This document shows positions 6,262 to 15,165 of a DNA stretch of 64,000 bases, in pieces. This stretch comes from Virgibacillus sp. 7505 (GTDB taxonomy: Bacteria > Bacillota > Bacilli > Bacillales > Amphibacillaceae). How positions within the stretch are numbered: position 1 is the first letter of the stretch; every line of letters begins with the position of its first letter. The stretch spans positions 62,001-126,000 of the forward strand of contig NZ_NPBF01000004.1 in assembly GCF_002272135.1 (NCBI RefSeq), given 5' to 3'. Position numbers and translations under genes: made by a program. The notes under the pieces were generated by a model. That model worked only from the letters and a program-made list of their open reading frames with translations, was not told the origin of the DNA and made no database searches.

Positions 6262-8661
6262 TTACTGAAGGATTCCCTCGAGCTCCTGTCGTGTCCGATC
6301 TGCGATAGCAGCATCTGAGCCGAGATAGAAAATCTCAGGCTGATCGGTAACCTTATTTAGAAAAGCTCGTGTCGGCTTCGTAACAGCATCCGGTCTCGTC
6401 AGAACGATTGGTGCATCATATTTAGCTGCAAGCGGTGCACCAGACAGACTGTCTACCGTCGTTTGTCCATTAGCAAAGAATACTTGATCCGGATTGTTTC
6501 CATGATACTTCGTGATAACAGCAGCATTCGTCGAATAGCGATCAGGACCGTATACACGCTCCACAGAAGCACCAAGCTGCTTGACTGCATCCGCTACACG
6601 TTTAGACACGACTGTCTCACTGCCGATAATTGTCACTTTTTTAATGCTATTGCGCTTGATATAATTCTTTACTTCTTCATGCAGCTCTCCCGTTCTTGTC
6701 AGCAAGATAGGGATGCCTTCTTTTCCTGCATGAGGTCCGACAGTGAGCGCATCCGGCGATTTTTCATCTCCGACTGCAAGGAAGACCTCTGATGGCTTAC
6801 TTGCAACAGCTGCCACTTCCTCTGCTACTTTTACGGCTGTCGCATAACGAGTAGAGCCGGCAACTCGTTCGATTGTGCTATTAGGAAACCTTTTACGCAA
6901 ATCGTTCTCGACATTTTTCGAAATAGCTGGTTCTGCACCGACTATATAGATGGTAGACGGATTCAGTCGATCAATCTCCATAATTGTCACCTGCTCCAGC
7001 ATATTCTGATCCGTTAACAGAAGCGGAGAGTCTGTTTGGGCTGCCAGGACGCTTCCTGAGAAAGCATCAATTGGCAGATCGCTTCTTCCAAGTACGACTG
7101 TATCAGGAGATTCAAGATGCCAGCCGTAGTTGGAAATGCTCGCACTCGTGGCATTACGGCGTGAACCTTCCAAATTGTGCACGACCATAGATGCCTTGCT
7201 CAAATAACCGCTGGCTACATAACCTGTTTTGCCGCTGCTAGTACGCACTGGATACCAGACATAGTGATTTACATTAGAATTATTTGCAGTGTAACCGCCC
7301 GTGATTGTCAGCTTTTCCCCTCTTGGCAAGGAGCCGATGGAAGAACCATTCGGACTATTTCGCAGCGTGAGCTGGTCAGCTGTAACATATACTGTGCTGC
7401 CATTTCCATAATTCTGTGTGCTTTCATGCAATGGTCCAGGCGTGGATACTTGGTTTGTCTGGAATGAGAAGTATGAACCAAGTTTTCCGCTAATTCTGCC
7501 AGGTGTCAATAGGTGAGTCGGGAAAGGCGTCGTGGTAATCAAGGACTGATTCTCCATTTCCTTATACACAAGCTCCTGGTAAGCAGTTTGCGGATTTGCT
7601 ATTGGATCATTCCGCTCTAATCGTCCATTATATGCCAGAATAGCAAAGTACCAGTTTTCTAATTTATCAGGATTACCATCGTTGACCTTTGGAATCAGAT
7701 TATATGCCAAAGTGGATTCAGCTTTCGCGTTGGCCTCATTCCATTTGTCTTTCAGAATACGCATCCCGCGATCGATATTGTAATCGATATCGTGCATCAG
7801 GCGCTCTATTTCCTCGGTGTCATTGCGGTTATAATCGGAAACCTGCATGATGCCGATACCAATACAATCATAGCCGATCACCACATTGGATCCGTCCGAA
7901 ATGCTGCAGGAAGCCTGATAGGAAGGGGTGCTTCCCGTCCAATACTGTTTCCAGCCGCTTTCACGGAAGGCGATTGATTTTACGATCTCTGCTGGCACAT
8001 CGTATTTAACCGCAGCTGCTGTCAGCTTACGGCTGATGGTGTCATAGCTTGGGTTTGAGTAGCTTGCAGCACTAGCACGGAACATGCGTGCTTGTGAAGC
8101 ACTTGCTGTCGGTTCTGTCCGCTTATCCTCTTTCGTCACTTGCTGCGGAGCTACTGTGAATGCTTCGATATATACTTCCTTTGGTTCTGCAAGCGGTACA
8201 TCCTGTTCGATTTTTGGGTAGCTTACTTCTAGCTGTGCCCCTTCCTCATCTACAGTGAGTCTCGCTCCTTCATATAATTCGGATTGATAAATGCGTTCCA
8301 GTTTCTCATTTGTGACATGCAAGATATCAAATTGCAAGGCTTGAGCTGTTCCGTGTGTACGATACTCTACAATTACGTAGGATGCATTGTCCATTGTTGT
8401 TTCCTGAACAGAGGCAATATCTGCATCCGGAATTGTGGATTCATAAAGTGTCCCAGTATTTCCTTTAATCCGAATTACCCCGTTCGAAGCATTCGTTACT
8501 TCGACTGTTTTACCATCTGACAATTGTACCGTTGCCGCACCCTCTGAAAAAGCATGAATGTTCGACTCTGCTTGGACATCAGCCGGCTGGATAAATGCTA
8601 AGCATGCAAGAAAAAGACCAGCAAAAAAGACAAATATATACGTCGCTCTGCTTCTTTCCAC
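6262..8661 (-). CDS. Secreted cell-wall protein: transglycosylase-like, SH3 and three cell-wall-binding repeat 2 domains
   Basis: A 799-residue exported protein. Residues 1-31 form a signal peptide (hydrophobic core IFVFFAGLFLACLAFI, cleavage about after VQA). Residues 35-200 are an unassigned beta-rich part and a Thr/Ser/Ala linker. Residues about 205-345 look like a lysozyme/SLT-type domain: YDVPAEIVKSIAFRESGWKQ has the catalytic-type Glu234, followed by GIGIMQVSDYN and LAYNGR. Residues about 425-485 resemble a bacterial SH3 domain (VTADQLTLRNSPNGS ... GYVASGYLSK). Residues 490-799 hold three CWB2 repeats (PF04122 type; R.AGSTRYATA, VYGPDRYSTN, ADALTVGP-like words), which bind secondary wall polymers. 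Start is GTG with AAGAGGG upstream. Likely a peptidoglycan hydrolase kept on the wall; enzymatic activity is inferred. Monocistronic. Confidence 0.8.
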   Translation of the reverse strand: MERSRATYIFVFFAGLFLACLAFIQPADVQAESNIHAFSEGAATVQLSDGKTVEVTNASNGVIRIKGNTGTLYESTIPDADIASVQETTMDNASYVIVEYRTHGTAQALQFDILHVTNEKLERIYQSELYEGARLTVDEEGAQLEVSYPKIEQDVPLAEPKEVYIEAFTVAPQQVTKEDKRTEPTASASQARMFRASAASYSNPSYDTISRKLTAAAVKYDVPAEIVKSIAFRESGWKQYWTGSTPSYQASCSISDGSNVVIGYDCIGIGIMQVSDYNRNDTEEIERLMHDIDYNIDRGMRILKDKWNEANAKAESTLAYNLIPKVNDGNPDKLENWYFAILAYNGRLERNDPIANPQTAYQELVYKEMENQSLITTTPFPTHLLTPGRISGKLGSYFSFQTNQVSTPGPLHESTQNYGNGSTVYVTADQLTLRNSPNGSSIGSLPRGEKLTITGGYTANNSNVNHYVWYPVRTSSGKTGYVASGYLSKASMVVHNLEGSRRNATSASISNYGWHLESPDTVVLGRSDLPIDAFSGSVLAAQTDSPLLLTDQNMLEQVTIMEIDRLNPSTIYIVGAEPAISKNVENDLRKRFPNSTIERVAGSTRYATAVKVAEEVAAVASKPSEVFLAVGDEKSPDALTVGPHAGKEGIPILLTRTGELHEEVKNYIKRNSIKKVTIIGSETVVSKRVADAVKQLGASVERVYGPDRYSTNAAVITKYHGNNPDQVFFANGQTTVDSLSGAPLAAKYDAPIVLTRPDAVTKPTRAFLNKVTDQPEIFYLGSDAAIADRTRQELEGILQ

Positions 8662-8815
8662 CTGTTACCCTCTTTCTTTTACTAGATTCACAATACAAAA
8701 TGCTTATGTCGAATTTTGTATCACGTCTTTTAAACTATAAAAAGAGTAGGTGGAATTTACTAGACAATCAGAACAAACTTAACATTGCAAAACCCGAATT
8801 TACAATTGCTTAACA

Positions 8816-8840
8816 AAAAGGCCCAACCATAGTTGGGCTT
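8816..8840 (-). terminator. Terminator of the GT4 glycosyltransferase gene
   Basis: Stem GCCCAAC/GTTGGGC (8821-8827 with 8832-8838) with flanking A:T pairs and a minus-strand T-run; the stop codon of the gene is at the base of the hairpin. Confidence 0.85.
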
Positions 8841-9928
8841 CATACAGAGAATATTTTCGTCAAGCGAGGCTTGATTTCTTCCACTTCATAAGCTGCTGCT
8901 GTCTGTTTTGCCGATTCTTGAATCGTTTGCTTCGCTGCCTCTGGCAGTTCCATATAAGCAGTGATGCAGCCAGCCAGCTCCTCAGCAGATCCTGGTTCAA
9001 AAAGAAAGCCATTCCTGCCATGCTGCATATAGTCTAACAGTCCTGCCATCCGGCTGCCGATTACAGGTGTTCCGCAAGCCATCGCTTCCAGACCTACGAG
9101 ACCAAGGCTTTCTCCTTCTCGCATTGTCGGAAAACAGAATACTGTCATACTATTGTATACACTGTTCAGCTTTTGCTGGGACAGAAGCGGGAAATGCACA
9201 AGATTTTCCCGTAATCCATAACTATCCACCATATTATCAAAGCTTTCTTTTTCCAGTCCATCACCGATGAACAATAACTTGTGTTTTTCCAGTTTGCCTT
9301 GTTCCTTCAGGAGCTTGGCAGCCTTCAGATAGACATCCCAGCCTTTTCCTCTATCAATCCTGCCAACAAATCCGATATAGCTATATGCCGGATTGATCTC
9401 CAGCTCCTGGCAAGCAAGCTGGGTATCTTTCTCATAGAAGGTATCCTTGTTAATGCCTCCGGATGGAAAAATTTCGATCCGATTCGTCAAACCATATTTC
9501 TGCTGCACAAGCTGCTTATAATAATCACTCGGTGTAATGACAGTATCTGATACTTCTAATAAACGCTTCACGTAAGGCTGGTATTTCTGCCGTTTCTGAA
9601 ACTCTGGCACTACATCACTGCCATGCACATTTGTGTAGACAACCATATTCTTGTTCAATTTCTTGGCAATCAGCACCGGAATTGAATTATGTGTTGCATA
9701 ATGCACATAGGTAACATCATATTTCCGGAAAAGCGATTTCACGATCACTTTGATAAAATGACTGGCATAAGCAATCAGCTTACCTAAGGAACTTGTTTGC
9801 TTTGTGACGACAGTACGGTCGAATGCTACTCCCGACTGTGCAAGGATCTTTTCTGTATTTTCGACAAACACCCCATAATTGGGATGCTGCTTGCTTGGAT
9901 ACATATTTGCGATCAAATGAACTTTCAT
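8840..9928 (-). CDS. GT4-family glycosyltransferase
   Basis: A 362-residue GT-B fold enzyme. The N-terminal half has MKVHLIANMYPSKQHPNYGV and the acceptor-side YTNVHGSDVVPEFQKR; the C-terminal half has FVGRIDRGKGWDVYLKAAKL, LFIGDG and the donor-binding EGESLGLVGLEAMACGTPVI with the E-x7-E signature of GT4. NAD/nucleotide-sugar donors and retaining chemistry are typical of the family; the actual sugar and acceptor are unknown. Start ATG 9928 is preceded by AAGGGG; a frame extension of 11 residues upstream lacks a ribosome site. It stands alone between the cell-wall hydrolase and the YknX-like gene, so cell-envelope glycan synthesis is a reasonable but unproven role. Confidence 0.85.
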   Translation of the reverse strand: MKVHLIANMYPSKQHPNYGVFVENTEKILAQSGVAFDRTVVTKQTSSLGKLIAYASHFIKVIVKSLFRKYDVTYVHYATHNSIPVLIAKKLNKNMVVYTNVHGSDVVPEFQKRQKYQPYVKRLLEVSDTVITPSDYYKQLVQQKYGLTNRIEIFPSGGINKDTFYEKDTQLACQELEINPAYSYIGFVGRIDRGKGWDVYLKAAKLLKEQGKLEKHKLLFIGDGLEKESFDNMVDSYGLRENLVHFPLLSQQKLNSVYNSMTVFCFPTMREGESLGLVGLEAMACGTPVIGSRMAGLLDYMQHGRNGFLFEPGSAEELAGCITAYMELPEAAKQTIQESAKQTAAAYEVEEIKPRLTKIFSV

Positions 9929-10024
9929 ACGAATGCCCCTTACGTACTTAATTGTAAACAAATTGTACGCTTATTCGACAATGCTTGCAGTAGGATTGTC
10001 TACTTCTTTAGAAACAATTTACAA

Positions 10025-11263
10025 TCAATGATCAAGCAGACCGAGCAGGAATTCATAGCTTGTAAAGGAATCTCTCCAGGTGGACCAATTCATTTGCTGC
10101 GGTTTCCACGGCGTAACGAAAGGTTCATTTTGGTAATAATCACCTTGATTTGCAGGAAGGAATGCTCCTGTTTCGAGACCAGATGTGATAGCTGCCTGGT
10201 TATCATTTTGTGCTCCGATATCCACCTTGGTTGTGAATAACTGACCGTTTGCCATTCTCCAAACTTGATCTCCTTCCACCTGTGCCGGTTTAACGGTAGG
10301 GGCTTGACTGGCATATGCAAGTAAAATATCGGTATCCACATGATAGCCAGCTAAAAGCTCATCGGCTTGGTCATCTTCTGCCAAGTAAGATGCTTCGAAT
10401 TTATACGTGCTTTCTTTTCCGGCATCAGAAACGGGCTGTTCAGCCAACTCCGTGATTTCCCCTTCCAAAGCGGGACCATCTTTAAGCTTCGCTTCGATCG
10501 TCATGGCATTCTGCACCTGTTTCCGCTCCGATTCGGCCAGTTCTCCAGTAATGACGAGTTCTCTGCTCTTTATCGTAATAATAGGTTTATTCCCAGGTTC
10601 ATTGATAGCTTCCACAGTGCCTGCCGCTGGACTCGTGACAGTCACATATTCCCCTGTCTCCTCCAAACCAGCCAGCTGTTCTTCCGCTGCTGCAAGTTCT
10701 GCATTTTTCTCGGCAAGCTCTTTTTCCAAACTGATGCGGTATTGCTCCTGCAGCTGGGCAGTCTGCTCTTCTGTTGCCTGCTGCAGCGCTTCAGTAGCTT
10801 GATCTGTATTTTCCTCGTTCTCAGGTTCGTCAATCGTTTCTGGAACGCTCACATCTTCTGAAAATGCTGCAGCCATATCAGATTCGCCTGCTTCTGAAAT
10901 TGCTTGCTCCACGGCTGCCGCCTGTTCATCCAGCGAAGTAATGCTGGCTGTCAATTCACGGTACGTTTTCGCATAATCTGCTACTTTGTAGGTGAAAAGG
11001 TCCGCTCCCTCTTCTACTGCATCACCAGGCTCTACAAGCATTTCTGAGACAGATCCAGACTCGGAATCCAAGTAGACTGGCACTTCATTTGCAGAAGTTA
11101 GTTCACCTGGAACAGATAACGTCTCTTTTACATCCTGCGCTGTTACCTGCTCCCACTTATTTATAAAATTCGTCCTGCCTACCCGGCCTTCATCATCCAA
11201 GAATAGGATGGCGATGTTGACCAGTACAAGGACGAGTCCTAATGCTAATAGCCTTTTCTTCAT
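10025..11263 (-). CDS. YknX-like HlyD/RND-type membrane fusion protein
   Basis: A 412-residue membrane-anchored adaptor. Residues 5-25 are one membrane helix. A first biotinyl-lipoyl half follows (GSVSEMLVEPGDAVEEGADLF), then an acidic, Gln/Glu-rich alpha hairpin (about residues 105-205, QEQYRISLEKELAEKNAELA), the second lipoyl half (VTSPAAGTVEAINEPGN) and beta-barrel parts. This is the layout of periplasmic-adaptor-type proteins of Gram-positive ABC exporters such as B. subtilis YknX. Start ATG 11263 has AGGAGG. It lies 13 bases after a Yip1-family gene, matching the yknWX order, but no yknYZ ABC genes follow; the next gene downstream is a GT4. A role in export of a toxic peptide or envelope component together with a distant ABC pair is inference. 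Confidence 0.75.
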   Translation of the reverse strand: MKKRLLALGLVLVLVNIAILFLDDEGRVGRTNFINKWEQVTAQDVKETLSVPGELTSANEVPVYLDSESGSVSEMLVEPGDAVEEGADLFTYKVADYAKTYRELTASITSLDEQAAAVEQAISEAGESDMAAAFSEDVSVPETIDEPENEENTDQATEALQQATEEQTAQLQEQYRISLEKELAEKNAELAAAEEQLAGLEETGEYVTVTSPAAGTVEAINEPGNKPIITIKSRELVITGELAESERKQVQNAMTIEAKLKDGPALEGEITELAEQPVSDAGKESTYKFEASYLAEDDQADELLAGYHVDTDILLAYASQAPTVKPAQVEGDQVWRMANGQLFTTKVDIGAQNDNQAAITSGLETGAFLPANQGDYYQNEPFVTPWKPQQMNWSTWRDSFTSYEFLLGLLDH

Positions 11264-11276
11264 CCTTCAAGTCCTC

Positions 11277-11951
11277 CTATGCGAAGATGAATGCAACAAT
11301 CTTATTCCCAATCCCTCCAAGCAGTGTCAGTAAAAGAATGTAACAGAGATACATCATACCGACAACAGCCCATACATGCCATCGTTTGGCTGGGAACAGC
11401 ATAAGCAGGCATCTGGTCTGGAAATACAGGATAAACAGCTGGAACAATGACATTGCGCCAAACAAGCTGATTATCCAGGGGCGGTCTGTAAACAAATCTG
11501 CAATGACTCCAAGTGAAAACGGCGATCGATCCCAGTCCAGGCCGGCTGCGGGCAATAGGATCAGCCAGGAGAGAGCTTCCAGCAGGAATATAATACCTAC
11601 ACTTAATTGGATAACTAGCAGCTTCTGATATGGTATTTCATAAAAAAGGTAAAATACGAGAGACACAACAAAAATGATAAGCAGTCCCAGTCCTACTCCC
11701 CAGACGAGACGGCCTATGATGAACCAAAACTTCGCGTATTCATAATCCGAACCTATGTAATCTGCTTTCAATTGATTCAGCGTCTCTGTACCAGCACCAA
11801 CCCATCCTAGTGCTGCATAAACGAGACAGAAAGCGAGGAGGATCAAGACAGTCCATAGCCAATGGCCACGCAGCTGCTCAGCTTCCCGCAGTTTGAATAA
11901 TGTCTCCTTCGGGTTAGTCAGGAGACGGAAAGGATTCGTATGATATGTCAT
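11277..11951 (-). CDS. Yip1-family membrane protein (YknW-like)
   Basis: A 224-residue protein with a short cytoplasmic N-terminus (NPFRLLTNPKETLFKLREAE, typical of Yip1 proteins) and five hydrophobic segments, e.g. LWTVLILLAFCLVYAALGWV, LGLLIIFVVSLVFYLFYEI, QLSVGIIFLLEALSWLILL, LFGAMSLFQLFILYF and VVGMMYLCYILLLTLLGGIG. Its product should act with the downstream YknX-like adaptor (13-base gap, same operon); in B. subtilis YknW supports assembly of the YknXYZ exporter. The ABC ATPase and permease are absent from this neighbourhood. Confidence 0.7.
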   Translation of the reverse strand: MTYHTNPFRLLTNPKETLFKLREAEQLRGHWLWTVLILLAFCLVYAALGWVGAGTETLNQLKADYIGSDYEYAKFWFIIGRLVWGVGLGLLIIFVVSLVFYLFYEIPYQKLLVIQLSVGIIFLLEALSWLILLPAAGLDWDRSPFSLGVIADLFTDRPWIISLFGAMSLFQLFILYFQTRCLLMLFPAKRWHVWAVVGMMYLCYILLLTLLGGIGNKIVAFIFA

Positions 11952-12032
11952 ATTCTGCCATCCTTCTTCTATGTATATAGTAAAAGATTACCGTAATTTT
12001 TCAAAATTTGCACATATATTTACAATAAAAAA

Positions 12033-12057
12033 ATAGACTGGCAATATGCCAATCTAT
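12033..12057 (-). terminator. Terminator of the acyltransferase gene
   Basis: Ten-base stem with one mismatch (12033-12042 ATAGACTGGC with 12048-12057) followed on the minus strand by a T-run; the gene's TAG stop (12054-12056) lies in the stem. Confidence 0.8.
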
Positions 12058-13172
12058 TTGATAAGACTGTTGCTTGGTCGAAGTGCAGTGCGGTGCTTCG
12101 CGCGTTTTGGCACAACTGGGTTGCTGAGTTTTCCTTTCACGTACTGTATGCCTACATAAGAAAGCAGAGATAACATATACAGTATAGGTGCATAAAGCAG
12201 GCCCCAAGCAAACGTGTGCGTCACAGCTGATTGATCGAGTGCCTGATCAAAGATGCTGCGCCATAGTGTATGAATCAAGTAGATACCAACTACATTTTTA
12301 GCAATAATGCTAACATAACGATGCTTTCCGATGTTACGTGCTTTCAAGGTGAACAGCAGAAGGGAAATTGTCAAAGGAATCGTACTGATAAGATACTCTC
12401 CCTGCGGCAAATCCAGCCCGTAATATAGGATAGACCGCTCCATCAGCTGCAGAACAAATCCAGCAGCTACCATTATACCGATCGTCCTTACACGGATTGC
12501 TTGTGCTGCATGAACGATTTGTTTTTCATATAAGCCAAAGCAAGCTCCTAGTGCTGTATAAAATAAACCAAAGTAAATTCCGTTTCTTGTCGTCTCTTCC
12601 ATCGTGACATGGAAGAGTGATCCATAAGATTGTCCCAGGAGACCAATTAGATTAAGAATAAGACCCACTAACAAAGTCATCTTCATTAGGCGTAATCTGT
12701 AAGCAGCATAAATGATGATGATTGAAAAGATCAAAGCGAACATAAACCAAAGCTGGAATTGTGTATAAGATATCCCATCCAATAATGTGCGCCACTGGAA
12801 GGTATCCTGAATGTATGCCGTCAGCTCAGCTTTTTGCTCACTCATTGTTCCGTTTGAAGTCGTGAGCATCTTTATAAAATCATATACCCAATAAAAAGCA
12901 AACCATGCAGCAAGCAAGCTGATCAGCTTTCCAGTATAGCGTTTGAAGTACGCGAATGTGTCATCTGTTCGCTGGAGTTTCATTGCGAATAAATAGCCTG
13001 ATGCAGCAAAGAAGAACGGGACCGAGAAGCGTGCGATTGTATCGATGATGAATGCCCAGGTTTCACCGTTCCCGAATGGGACAGCGGTGTCTCGGAATGT
13101 ATGTGTATGAATACAAACGACGCCGAAGATCGCCAGGCATTTGAAGAAATCAATGGAGTAATTCCTCGTCAT
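12054..13172 (-). CDS. Acyltransferase-3 family membrane protein
   Basis: A 372-residue polytopic protein with about ten hydrophobic segments. The N-terminus YSIDFFKCLAIFGVVCIHTH carries the conserved histidine of the acyltransferase 3 (OafA/YrhL/OatA) family, followed by RFSVPFFFAASGYLF, the family's second hallmark. No C-terminal SGNH domain is present, so it is the membrane-only form, which usually O-acetylates an extracellular glycan or lipid-linked sugar. Start ATG 13172 has AGGTAG upstream with proper spacing; an ATG two codons earlier has none. Monocistronic. Acceptor unknown. Confidence 0.8.
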   Translation of the reverse strand: MTRNYSIDFFKCLAIFGVVCIHTHTFRDTAVPFGNGETWAFIIDTIARFSVPFFFAASGYLFAMKLQRTDDTFAYFKRYTGKLISLLAAWFAFYWVYDFIKMLTTSNGTMSEQKAELTAYIQDTFQWRTLLDGISYTQFQLWFMFALIFSIIIIYAAYRLRLMKMTLLVGLILNLIGLLGQSYGSLFHVTMEETTRNGIYFGLFYTALGACFGLYEKQIVHAAQAIRVRTIGIMVAAGFVLQLMERSILYYGLDLPQGEYLISTIPLTISLLLFTLKARNIGKHRYVSIIAKNVVGIYLIHTLWRSIFDQALDQSAVTHTFAWGLLYAPILYMLSLLSYVGIQYVKGKLSNPVVPKRAKHRTALRPSNSLIK

Positions 13173-13342
13173 GTGCATCTACCTGCTTTCTATATTCTAA
13201 GAAATCATATCCGTCTTTTCTTCTTTATATACCCTCAGTTCGGGGTCTCGCAAGAGTTTTAACAGAACTGTAATGACAACACAATCTGTTCGCAATATGA
13301 TTACAAACTCTATCCAATTAGCCCTAATTTTTCCCACAAAAA

Positions 13343-13366
13343 AAGCACTTACCGTAGTAAGTGCTT
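13343..13366 (-). terminator. Terminator of the unknown gene at 13.4 kb
   Basis: Perfect 10-base stem AAGCACTTAC/GTAAGTGCTT (13343-13352, 13357-13366), 4-base loop, minus-strand T-run. The gene's TAA is in the stem. Confidence 0.9.
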
Positions 13367-13991
13367 AGGTGGTTTGGCTGAATGCCTGCACAAGCAGATC
13401 AAGCTTCTTGGCATCACTTGGCGGCTCATAGCTATCGTCTTTGAAATGCTCGTCGAATGCAGCAGCCAATGCGCCGAAACGGCTGTCCTGCAGAATGGAT
13501 TGGTAAAACTCGAAAAGCTGACCGTATTGTTCGATATAACGCGCCATCTTCTTATCGAACCCAATCAAGTGATTGGCTGATGGCATACCTAGGAATGCAA
13601 TTCTTGCCGGATCATATATCGGATAATGCACATTCAATAGATGCAGCATATGCGTAACGAGGGGAAATTGCATGGAAGGGTTTCCCCGGCGATTTCTCAC
13701 TTCATATAACGCTGCTGTCAATTCGACGATTTTCCGCTTGTCCGGCTGGCATGCGGCTTCCTGGAACAGACGGAAAAAGGTCTGTTCGAATGCCTCTGTC
13801 AGATTGGGATTGACCAAGCCTATGTAGTGCTTCAATACGAATTGAAATACTGGACTGTGTTCAGGTCTTCTCGCTTCTTGGCGCAAGAACGCATCGAGGG
13901 CGATATCCTCCCGTCTGATTGATGATAGAAGCTGGTCTTTATGAAGCAGCAGCTGCTCCAGAAGATCGGCTCCGTTGTATGTGTCGCGCAT
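13365..13991 (-). CDS. Uncharacterised 208-residue cytoplasmic protein
   Basis: I do not recognise this protein. It has no signal peptide or membrane segment, is helical and mixed in charge, and contains AALYEVRNRRGNPSMQFPLV followed by THMLHLLNVHYPIYDPARIA. The latter (leader helix, then a P-I-Y-D turn) faintly recalls helix-hairpin-helix glycosylase-like proteins, but key catalytic features cannot be assigned. Start ATG 13991 is downstream of GGAGGAGG; an in-frame GTG at 14012 would sit within that ribosome site, so ATG is preferred. It follows comK by 88 bases on the same strand and may be cotranscribed, then has its own terminator. Confidence 0.7.
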   Translation of the reverse strand: MRDTYNGADLLEQLLLHKDQLLSSIRREDIALDAFLRQEARRPEHSPVFQFVLKHYIGLVNPNLTEAFEQTFFRLFQEAACQPDKRKIVELTAALYEVRNRRGNPSMQFPLVTHMLHLLNVHYPIYDPARIAFLGMPSANHLIGFDKKMARYIEQYGQLFEFYQSILQDSRFGALAAAFDEHFKDDSYEPPSDAKKLDLLVQAFSQTT

Positions 13992-14079
13992 AAGACAGGT
14001 TTCCTCCTCCACTCCAAAGCTGGTAATGATAGTTTACATGATAACATAACCGCTTCGGCAGAAGAAGTGATTGATAGCT

Positions 14080-14565
14080 TCAGGATAAGCCTTGCCCCAT
14101 GAAGAAATGTTCATTATTTAGTAAGGCAATGACAGTACCTGTCCTTTTATACTGCTGGTCGAAGGAACGCTCTGACGTTTCTACAAACAAAGCAGTACCA
14201 TTATAGAAGCTGACTCGGGTGCGGCTTTTTGTTTCTTTAAAGGATTGAATATGATAGAAGGACAGCCAGACGCAATGGGTGTTCGTAGGTGAGGAAGTCG
14301 GGAGCATAAAAACGCCATGGGCCGGATGCACTGGAATAGGCACCTTCTTGTCCGTTCGCAGCAGTCTGCCAATTGCATGTACTCTGCCCTCATAAGAGGA
14401 TCCGTACTGCATGCAGCTATGATCAATGATCGTAAGAGGCGATTGTTCCACCCATATTTCTTTATCGGCTTCAAGAACACGGGATTGGTACACTGGATCG
14501 TGCAAACGAAAGACAGCAATGGTATTGCGGGTGATGATGTACTGTTCCCTTTTTTCTATTTGCAT
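14080..14565 (-). CDS. comK: ComK-family competence transcription factor, short form
   Basis: 161 residues with the ComK core: TIIDHSCMQYGSSYEGR matches the B. subtilis IVDRSC..FGSSYAGR region, followed by VPIPVHPAHGVFMLPTSSPT, CVWLSFYHIQSFKETKS and VSFYNGT (B. subtilis VTFSNGK). ComK binds AT-rich boxes (AAAA-N5-TTTT) upstream of DNA-uptake genes. B. subtilis ComK is about 192 residues; this one ends soon after the SF..QYKRT block, so roughly 35-40 C-terminal residues are missing, and I found no continuation in other frames downstream. Start ATG 14565 follows GGAGGGGG. It lies directly downstream of the fabZ terminator. Whether it is active or a ComK2-like partner is open. Confidence 0.8.
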   Translation of the reverse strand: MQIEKREQYIITRNTIAVFRLHDPVYQSRVLEADKEIWVEQSPLTIIDHSCMQYGSSYEGRVHAIGRLLRTDKKVPIPVHPAHGVFMLPTSSPTNTHCVWLSFYHIQSFKETKSRTRVSFYNGTALFVETSERSFDQQYKRTGTVIALLNNEHFFMGQGLS

Positions 14566-14651
14566 AATTTCCCCCTCCAATTGACTGATACAAGACTATA
14601 TTACTATAAACAACTGCCCTAATATGTAAAGGAGTTGTAAAAAATAGTAAA

Positions 14652-14679
14652 AAAGGACGAAGCATATGCTTCGCCCTTT
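14652..14679 (-). terminator. fabZ terminator
   Basis: Hairpin centred on GAAGCATATGCTTC (14659-14672) with AAAGGRC arms and a minus-strand T-run; the fabZ stop lies at its base. Confidence 0.85.
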
Positions 14680-15101
14680 TATTTGATTGCAAAAGTGATT
14701 TCAGCTTCGCAAGCAAGCTCTCCATCAACAGTTGCTGTTGCTTTTCCTTTACCGATTGGTCCTTTCAAACGGACAATCTCTACTTCCAGCTTCAATGTAT
14801 CACCTGGTTTCACCTGGCGTTTGAAGCGGCATTTATCGACGCCGGCAAGGAAGCCGATTTTTCCTTTGTTTTCTTCCTTCATCAGCATCGCAAATGCACC
14901 TGTCTGCGCAAGAGCTTCAAGGATCAAGACACCTGGCATTACCGGATAATCAGGAAAATGTCCTTGGAAGAATGGTTCATTGATTGTTACATTCTTCTTG
15001 CCGACAGCGCGTTTGCCTTCTTCGATTTCAGTTATTTGATCCACAAGCAAGAAAGGATAGCGATGCGGGATTATTTCTTTGATTTGTTGAACATCATACA
15101 T
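14679..15101 (-). CDS. fabZ: 3-hydroxyacyl-[acyl-carrier-protein] dehydratase FabZ
   Basis: 140 residues, full length. Dehydrates beta-hydroxyacyl-ACP in type II fatty acid synthesis. The hot-dog fold signature is clear: [14 protein letters not shown] near the start, the active-site loop [20 protein letters not shown] with catalytic His of GHFP and Glu of LILEA, and [24 protein letters not shown] precedes the ATG by 11 bases, and an extended -10 promoter lies at 15141-15149. Gene order flhP-EpuA-...-fabZ agrees with the B. subtilis neighbourhood. Confidence 0.97.
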   Translation of the reverse strand: MYDVQQIKEIIPHRYPFLLVDQITEIEEGKRAVGKKNVTINEPFFQGHFPDYPVMPGVLILEALAQTGAFAMLMKEENKGKIGFLAGVDKCRFKRQVKPGDTLKLEVEIVRLKGPIGKGKATATVDGELACEAEITFAIK

Positions 15102-15140
15102 AATATGGTGAGCCTCCTGAATGGTTGTCTTTCCTAACGT

Positions 15141-15149
15141 ATTATACCA
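15141..15149 (-). promoter_or_regulatory. fabZ promoter with extended -10
   Basis: Minus-strand TGGTATAAT: perfect TATAAT preceded by the TG dinucleotide of an extended -10 box; the -35 is weak. It is 40 bases before the fabZ start. Confidence 0.5.
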
Positions 15150-15165
15150 AAAATGATGCTAGCAT

